From NCBI GenBank assembly GCA_016872225.1, contig VHAW01000052.1:1-11042 (forward strand): a stretch of DNA of 11,042 bases. The letters are read 5' to 3'. Positions within the stretch are counted from its first letter, which is position 1, and every line of letters starts with the position of its first letter. The stretch comes from Sphingomonadales bacterium (GTDB lineage Bacteria > Bacteroidota > Bacteroidia > UBA7662). Below, one piece after another: positions 7,301 to 11,042 of the stretch. Below the pieces are notes generated by a model, which was not told the origin of the DNA, did no database searches, and saw only the letters and a list, made by a program, of their open reading frames with translations. Both the position numbers and the translations under genes were made by a program.

Positions 7301-8786
7301 TTGTAATGGAGTCTGATGATGAACAACCCGTGATGTTGTTGGTCACTGTGCAAACGTAAGTTGTGGTAGAGGTGGGACTAACTACTGGATTAGGCGTGGT
7401 ACTCCCTACCATGTTGGTTGACGGAGACCAAGAGTAGGACACATTGCTGAGGTTGGTTGCCTGAAGTTGGGTATTCCCTCCGGAAGAAATGGTTGTAGCC
7501 CCTGTACTTAAGGTGAAGGAAGGGAGAGGATTGACCACGATGCTTGCAGATCCGTTCATGGTGTTTGAGCAATTTGTTGCACTCAAAGCCGAAACGGTGT
7601 AGCTACCGGCAGAAGACAAACTACTGAAGCTCAGCGCAGCTCCATTACCAACCAGTGAGCTTACTGGGGTTCCTCCAAGCGATAGGGTGTACGTAGTTCC
7701 AGATTGCGAACCAGAAAGGGAGATACTTCTTGTGGTCGCAGAGCCGTCGCATCGTTCTCCACCACCAGATACATTATAAATAGTTGGAAGCGGGTTAATG
7801 TTTGCTGTGTCAGAGGTCACCGAATTCACATTGGCTGCGACGCATTCGGACGAAGAGGTAACAGCACATCCCACCACATCATTGTTGGCAAGTGTCGTAG
7901 ATGTGAAGGTGGAGTTAGAACCAGCAGATTGACCATTAACTGTCCAATTGTAAATAGGATTGGATACTGCAGGGGTTGTATTCACCGAGTAGGTGATGGA
8001 TGTTCCGGAACAAACAGCGCCCGCTGCAGATGAGCTTACCATTACTTGTACAAAGTTGTTTGGGTTCACGAATAGCCTCGCAAGACCACTGAGGGATAAG
8101 GCCGATCCGTCCGAAACCACACATTGTAAGTATTTACGGTCATCAGCGATGGTGACATTCCCTCTATTGTAGCTGGCCGAGGTTGCTCCTACAATATTGG
8201 AGAACCCATTTCCCGTGCTATCGTTACTTATTTGCCACTGGTATGCAGATGCGTTGATTGCGGTAACACCGAATTGGGCTGCTACCAACTCACAGACAGA
8301 AGCGTCCTGGCATTGGGTTGTAAAATTAACGGTTGAAGCTGCGTTAAAAACACGACCGTTTTCCATAATTGGTTTAGTAGCGACACTTCCAATGGAGAAT
8401 TCGGTCCTTTCGGTATTCCAAATTAACGCAGAGGGGGTTCCATTGAAGTTAAATCGAATATTAATGAGGGTTGCGGAAGAGGCTGCCAGAGACACGAAAT
8501 CGAAATAGGCAATCCTGATCGTATTATTGGAATCAACCACAGAAACTTGGGTTCCACCTACCAGTGTCCCAACTGTATCAATCCCCGCATAGGTTAATCC
8601 ACTTGAATTATAATGAAAAAATGCGGTAAAGGCACCACAATTGCTGATATTTTGGATTTGGACTGGGACTGTAACAATCCCACCAGATGCCGCAGATATT
8701 GGGTTCAAGGTGACCCTTAGCTGGGCAAATCCCAAGGAAATTACCGAAAAAGTCAAAATAATCGCTACAATTAGACTTTTTTTCAT
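4302..8786 (-). CDS. Giant secreted T9SS protein with cohesin-like and Ig/PKD-like repeats
   Basis: The gene encodes a complete 1494-residue surface or secreted protein. Residues 1-21 are a signal peptide (cut after GFA). Residues 22-150 look like a cohesin-type beta-sandwich: a VTVPVQIQNISNCGAFTAFFHYN start, a central RIAYFDF strand and a closing ENGRVF. From about 155 to 948 follow about ten Ig/PKD-like modules of 70-85 residues with recurring signatures (YSWSP, TTTY, GGTWSG, SGGSPSGGTYTV, NGC). Residues 951-1005 carry a SGNGDW-TTAGNW motif frequent in Bacteroidota surface proteins. Residues about 1050-1400 form a non-repetitive beta-rich region including GWNLVGNPYPSS. The end (about 1418-1494: IEIVDITGKVVY, GVYFARITT, RKFLLNK) is a T9SS sorting domain, though without the usual PNP motif. 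No catalytic residues are evident, so an adhesive or structural role is likely. The ATG at 8786 is right for the signal peptide. The gene is 59 bp downstream of the next giant gene. Role and ligand are inferred only from architecture. Confidence 0.92.
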   Translation of the reverse strand: MKKSLIVAIILTFSVISLGFAQLRVTLNPISAASGGIVTVPVQIQNISNCGAFTAFFHYNSSGLTYAGIDTVGTLVGGTQVSVVDSNNTIRIAYFDFVSLAASSATLINIRFNFNGTPSALIWNTERTEFSIGSVATKPIMENGRVFNAASTVNFTTQCQDASVCELVAAQFGVTAINASAYQWQISNDSTGNGFSNIVGATSASYNRGNVTIADDRKYLQCVVSDGSALSLSGLARLFVNPNNFVQVMVSSSAAGAVCSGTSITYSVNTTPAVSNPIYNWTVNGQSAGSNSTFTSTTLANNDVVGCAVTSSSECVAANVNSVTSDTANINPLPTIYNVSGGGERCDGSATTRSISLSGSQSGTTYTLSLGGTPVSSLVGNGAALSFSSLSSAGSYTVSALSATNCSNTMNGSASIVVNPLPSFTLSTGATTISSGGNTQLQATNLSNVSYSWSPSTNMVGSTTPNPVVSPTSTTTYVCTVTNNITGCSSSDSITITVQPAPSVSAGSDFTVCASSSPITLTGNPAGGTWSGIGMSGSTFTPPAFAGTYNLTYTVTQLGVSYSDIVVATVNARPTVTLSAFSTICTGSPVIALSGGSPSGGTYTVDGNSATSFNPTISGNYTIVYSYTDANGCSNSATRSLTVNQTTIVSITSSRDSVNLGGSVSLTATNLPLGTYSWSPGSSLSASNAQTVIATPALTTTYSVIGTNISGCQSTATKTIVVLALPSVNAGNDTTLCHNSGTLSLNGSPGGGTWSGTGVSGNTFNPSSVGAFTITYTYAQLGSNFTDTRVITVAGNPTVSLGSFSDQCEGDPSFALSGGSPSGGTYTVNNNPTTNFNPSTPGTFTVVYTFTNSSGCTSTATRTINVNAKTAITWNALGSVSIIDPVVTLNGTATPIGGVYSGTGVSLNGSNYEFNPSNAGVGTITLSYTYTNANGCISIATNSITVTIPEYNIWSGNGDWTTAGNWTLGVPSPNQNVRISSGTVNVNANASVEKMEVLAGATVNIGSATHSGTSYSITVSDSLINNGGINILNPLSTSTSINENHFVQGTGSSLTGNGSSNFTKWTGNTNDTIYNYHSSPVSGFTISGLGATDTRNHYTYNASTGWVRPALNSVMAPGIGYSSTGTTAGRVVYSASGSNRFNNGVVTATVSGDTTPGRSGWNLVGNPYPSSISATTFLADNPGLYQALWFWSQRVASTFPFGTLNGDYASWNLTGGIAGSQGGAIPNGQISAGQGIFIKIPTANFALNTVTFNNGQRTNSNATVFRTQAMEKAWIDLTGPNNSFNQTLIAFSPATTHAFDPQFDAEKKKGNDRISLYSMLNSSDMGIQALSERTSTFERVAIGMDAAIHGTYQFALAQSEGFPVGTVISIKDFATGIQHNLNSAPYNFSVSQTGSIRNRFEVQFNGQITSVNTPSISSLYIYITNQRLNIGGLEENEKVIQIEIVDITGKVVYTRRLEENTVYQPLDLNYNQGVYFARITTNRQQLIRKFLLNK
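6183..7520 (-). repeat. Tandem duplication of a three-module unit (about 223 codons) inside the giant gene
   Basis: Residues about 423-645 and 646-868 of the 1494-residue protein contain the same three modules in the same order. They are a YSWSP/TTTY/GC module, a module starting PSVxAGxD and containing GGTWSG, and a module containing SGGSPSGGTYTV and ending NGC or SGC-S-AT-R. At DNA level the string TAGGTTCCACCTGATGGTGA occurs at 6310-6329 and 6979-6998, exactly 669 bp (223 codons) apart; other landmarks are 224-225 residues apart, so small indels have accumulated. The boundaries given are approximate. Confidence 0.8.
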
Positions 8787-8805
8787 ATAAAACGGTTGTA
8801 ACCTC

Positions 8806-8813
8806 CAAAGGTA
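8806..8813 (-). promoter_or_regulatory. Possible Bacteroidota -7 element upstream of the 1494-residue gene
   Basis: On the minus strand 8813-8806 reads TACCTTTG, a full match to the Bacteroidota -7 consensus TAnnTTTG. It lies in the 59-bp gap between the two giant genes and would give a leader of only about a dozen bases before the ATG at 8786. I see no TTG at the expected -33 spacing, so the match may be chance and the gene may simply be read through from upstream. A GGAGG overlaps the end of the element, about 15 bp before the ATG; Bacteroidota rarely rely on such sites. Confidence 0.28.
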
Positions 8814-8845
8814 ATTAAGATAGCTGAAATTTTGATATAATAACC

Positions 8846-11042
8846 TTAAAACTTAATAATTAGGGGTAGGGATAAAGGGGTTTTGCAGGCTTGCCCCTCG
8901 GTTGGAATCACTTGCAAGATGTATTTTCCAGCGGACAGCATGTTCACCATTTCAGACAAATCCAAGATACCTTGGCCCGAATTGAGGGATTTAGTGAAGG
9001 TTGCGACTTGACGACCCAAGCCGTCTTTGAGGGTTAAAGCGATGTTCCCTGATAAGGAGGCAGGTAGGCCCAAGTATACAGCACTTCCCGGAGATATAGG
9101 ATTTGGGAACAATGAAAATTCGGTGTTGCCTTGAGAGGCTTTCAGTTCAAGTTTGGGAATTGAAAGCTTGGCGGCTATCTCCTCTCCCGCCAAATTCGCG
9201 ATTTCGGAACGGGCCAGGAAAGACAATTGTGAAGGAGAATTCAATAAATAGGTATTGTTTGATGCCTTGAGGGAAAGAACTAACATAGGATCCAAAGGTT
9301 TGAAATCCACAGGTAGGCCATGAATAGAATACCATCCAACCATCGCCCTCCTGTCCTTTTGGCTAACATATATAGGCTCATCAATTCCAGGAATTCGTGC
9401 GTTAGTAACTTCAAACCCCTGCGGTAGCTCCATTTCAAATTGGAATGAGTTTGCCTTAAGATTTTCCAAAGGGGTCACTGGGAATAATAATTCTTTGTAA
9501 GGCTCGAAGTATTGGATACCATGGGACTCAATGTTTAGCAGGTGTTCCCTCCTTAGAACAGGAGTATACGAAGCATTTACATCGCCAAAAGAAATTGTTC
9601 GGATATTTCTCACAAGACTTTGATTGTTGATTACAATGTTGATGGTATCATGATACCAATTTCCCGGGCCACCATTATCAAAGGAGCCACTGATTGAAAG
9701 ATCTGCAGCCCTTCGAGCAGTTTGTTGAGCGTCATTACTCAAAATGAAGATTCCAAATGAGGGATTGTTCGCGACAGGAGTCACGTCAGCAGCTTTGAGT
9801 CTTAATCCGTTAAGACTTCCTAATCCTAGAGCATAGGTATTGATGAGGGAAGCATCAGCGGTTGTTATTCCCCCATATGCTTTGTTGGTCAGGGTGGTTA
9901 GACGATATGTTCCATTTTGGAGACCTGCGAAGAAGTATGAACCTGAAGGAGATAAGGCTACCGAGTCTTTTGCACCGTTAGAATGTATTAAAAATGCCCA
10001 GCCGTCATTTACCGGACTTTCGGAGATGTTATCATATTGGAGTCTACCTGACAATAGAAAACCAGAAAGTGAAGGATCAACTGTTATTGCGATGGTATCT
10101 GATCCGGAACATCCGTTGGTGTTGCTAATGGTGAGAACCCACCTAGTTGTGGTGGCTACATTGACCGAATTGGCCGTAAAGGTTGGATTAGGAATCGATG
10201 TGAGGTTGAGACTACCATTGGGGTTAGCACCTATGGATGACCATGAAAGAGTTCTGCCCGGTTGAACATATTGCAGAGCTGGTATTAATTGAATGATTGA
10301 GCCAGGAGCGAGAGAAAAGTCCGATCCAAGATGAATTTCAGGTGTTGGAGAAATAACTACCGAAGTAGTTGTCGACAACACGCATCCTTCAGGCGTGGTA
10401 ATGGTTAAGGTATAGGTCGTAGTGCTGGACGGATTGGCTATAGGATTTGCAATTCCAGGATTGCTAAGTCCTGTGGATGGGGTCCAGTTATATTGTAAAG
10501 CGCCTGCAAACGGGTATTGCGCAAGGCTACCAGAAAGCTGAATACTTCCACCTCTGCAAATGTTGTAATTGTTCCCTGCAAAAGCAGTAGGAACATAAAC
10601 TATTACGGTGTCAGCATAGGAGCAACCCTCAGGATTTGTTGCCGCAACAATGTAAGATGTCGTCGTGTTTGGCGATACGGTGTTTGTGGAGGCATTGACC
10701 CCATTGGACCACTGGAAGCTTGCTCCTTGAATGCTTGCGGATGCGTTGAGGGTCACAGGTGTTCCACAAAAGACTCTGTCCGATCCTGCATTGACATTGA
10801 AAGGTGGAATTACAACTATGGTAATTTGTAAACTGTTGGAACATCCGTTAGCATCAGTTCCAATAACCGTATAAGTTGTTGTGGAGGAGGGGCTTAGTAT
10901 GGGGTTTGAAGCATTTGGATTGCTAACCCCAATAATGGGTGACCATGTGTAATTAGACCCACCCGACATGGTTATTTGAGTAGAACCCCCTTGGCATATG
11001 GAAGGCGTACCATTGTAGCTTATCACGGGTAATGGGTTAACG
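8846..11042 (-). CDS. T9SS surface protein with Ig/PKD-like repeats and dockerin-like segment (5' truncated)
   Basis: The frame is open through the window edge (first full codon at 11041-11039, reading VNPLPVISYNG), so the true start lies outside; the GTG at 11026 is internal. There are 731 visible codons, numbered here from the edge. Residues about 6-322 are four Ig/PKD-like modules with the signatures TWSP...SSTTTYTV and GC. Residues about 327-388 resemble a carboxypeptidase-regulatory or SdrD-B-like beta domain (SGSYFFAGLQNGTYRL). Residues about 389-496 are dockerin-like: GGITTADASLINTYALGL, then LRLKAADV, then NDAQQTARRAADL, closing with FGDVNASYTP. Residues about 497-635 form a cohesin-like beta-sandwich (FPV...FQFEMELPQGFEV, MVGWYS, MLVLSLKA). 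Residues 642-731 are a T9SS type A sorting domain with FPNP at 645-648 and a final PLIIKF. It should be exported by T9SS and held at or released from the cell surface; no enzyme domain is visible in this part. It is the upstream neighbour of the 1494-residue gene, 59 bp away. Confidence 0.88.
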   Translation of the reverse strand, partial: VNPLPVISYNGTPSICQGGSTQITMSGGSNYTWSPIIGVSNPNASNPILSPSSTTTYTVIGTDANGCSNSLQITIVVIPPFNVNAGSDRVFCGTPVTLNASASIQGASFQWSNGVNASTNTVSPNTTTSYIVAATNPEGCSYADTVIVYVPTAFAGNNYNICRGGSIQLSGSLAQYPFAGALQYNWTPSTGLSNPGIANPIANPSSTTTYTLTITTPEGCVLSTTTSVVISPTPEIHLGSDFSLAPGSIIQLIPALQYVQPGRTLSWSSIGANPNGSLNLTSIPNPTFTANSVNVATTTRWVLTISNTNGCSGSDTIAITVDPSLSGFLLSGRLQYDNISESPVNDGWAFLIHSNGAKDSVALSPSGSYFFAGLQNGTYRLTTLTNKAYGGITTADASLINTYALGLGSLNGLRLKAADVTPVANNPSFGIFILSNDAQQTARRAADLSISGSFDNGGPGNWYHDTINIVINNQSLVRNIRTISFGDVNASYTPVLRREHLLNIESHGIQYFEPYKELLFPVTPLENLKANSFQFEMELPQGFEVTNARIPGIDEPIYVSQKDRRAMVGWYSIHGLPVDFKPLDPMLVLSLKASNNTYLLNSPSQLSFLARSEIANLAGEEIAAKLSIPKLELKASQGNTEFSLFPNPISPGSAVYLGLPASLSGNIALTLKDGLGRQVATFTKSLNSGQGILDLSEMVNMLSAGKYILQVIPTEGQACKTPLSLPLIIKF

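Noticed and set aside
8794..8803. GGTTGTAACC inverted repeat before the 1494-residue gene
   Set aside because: Arms of four bases with a two-base centre are too short to tell from chance.
11024..11026. GTG as the start of the upstream giant gene
   Set aside because: The frame is open beyond it to the window edge and reads VNPLP, which matches module linkers such as VNPLP in the neighbouring protein, so the gene is cut by the window.
4305..11042. CRISPR array or satellite DNA as explanation of the repetitive region
   Set aside because: The repeats are long, diverged and in frame with protein modules; no short identical repeats with regular spacers are present.

Overview
The window looks like chromosomal DNA from a member of the Bacteroidota. 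Three things support this: a short housekeeping sigma factor without region 1.1 that begins MRQLKITK, two large secreted proteins ending in type IX secretion (T9SS) sorting domains, and a small protein with a PIDGG-type C-terminal anchor. I cannot place it below phylum. No RNA gene, insertion sequence, prophage or CRISPR array is visible.

Left part (1-3857), household genes packed tightly on both strands. The tail of an unrecognised + strand gene (ends at 164) is followed by a 14-bp tandem repeat that runs into the start of apbE, a lipoprotein FAD:protein FMN transferase. Its 3' end overlaps, tail to tail, a small membrane protein with four cysteines that I read as NqrM, the Na+-NQR maturation factor. 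ApbE flavinylates the NQR complex and NqrM is needed for its metal centre, so the pair makes sense together although no nqr structural gene is in view. Next come mazG (NTP pyrophosphohydrolase, +) and rpoD (primary sigma factor, -), whose last codons overlap by 20 bp. A DUF2452 protein (+) diverges from rpoD.

Middle (3858-4301). A GC-rich hairpin, best as a terminator for leftward transcription, and a second AT-only hairpin separate the household block from a leftward surface-protein block. The first gene right of them is a 74-residue protein with a signal peptide, a proline run and a PIDGG anchor motif.

Right part (4302-11042), two giant leftward genes. One encodes 1494 residues: signal peptide, cohesin-like domain, a long row of Ig/PKD-like modules containing an internal duplication of about 223 codons, a further beta-rich region and a T9SS sorting domain. 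Upstream of it lies a gene cut by the window edge (731 codons visible): Ig/PKD-like modules, a dockerin-like segment, a cohesin-like beta-sandwich and a T9SS sorting domain. The two giants and the PIDGG protein are separated by only 59 bp each and may be co-expressed. A cohesin-like domain in one and a dockerin-like segment in its neighbour raise the possibility that the two products attach to each other on the cell surface. This is the most interesting hypothesis in the window, and it is inference.
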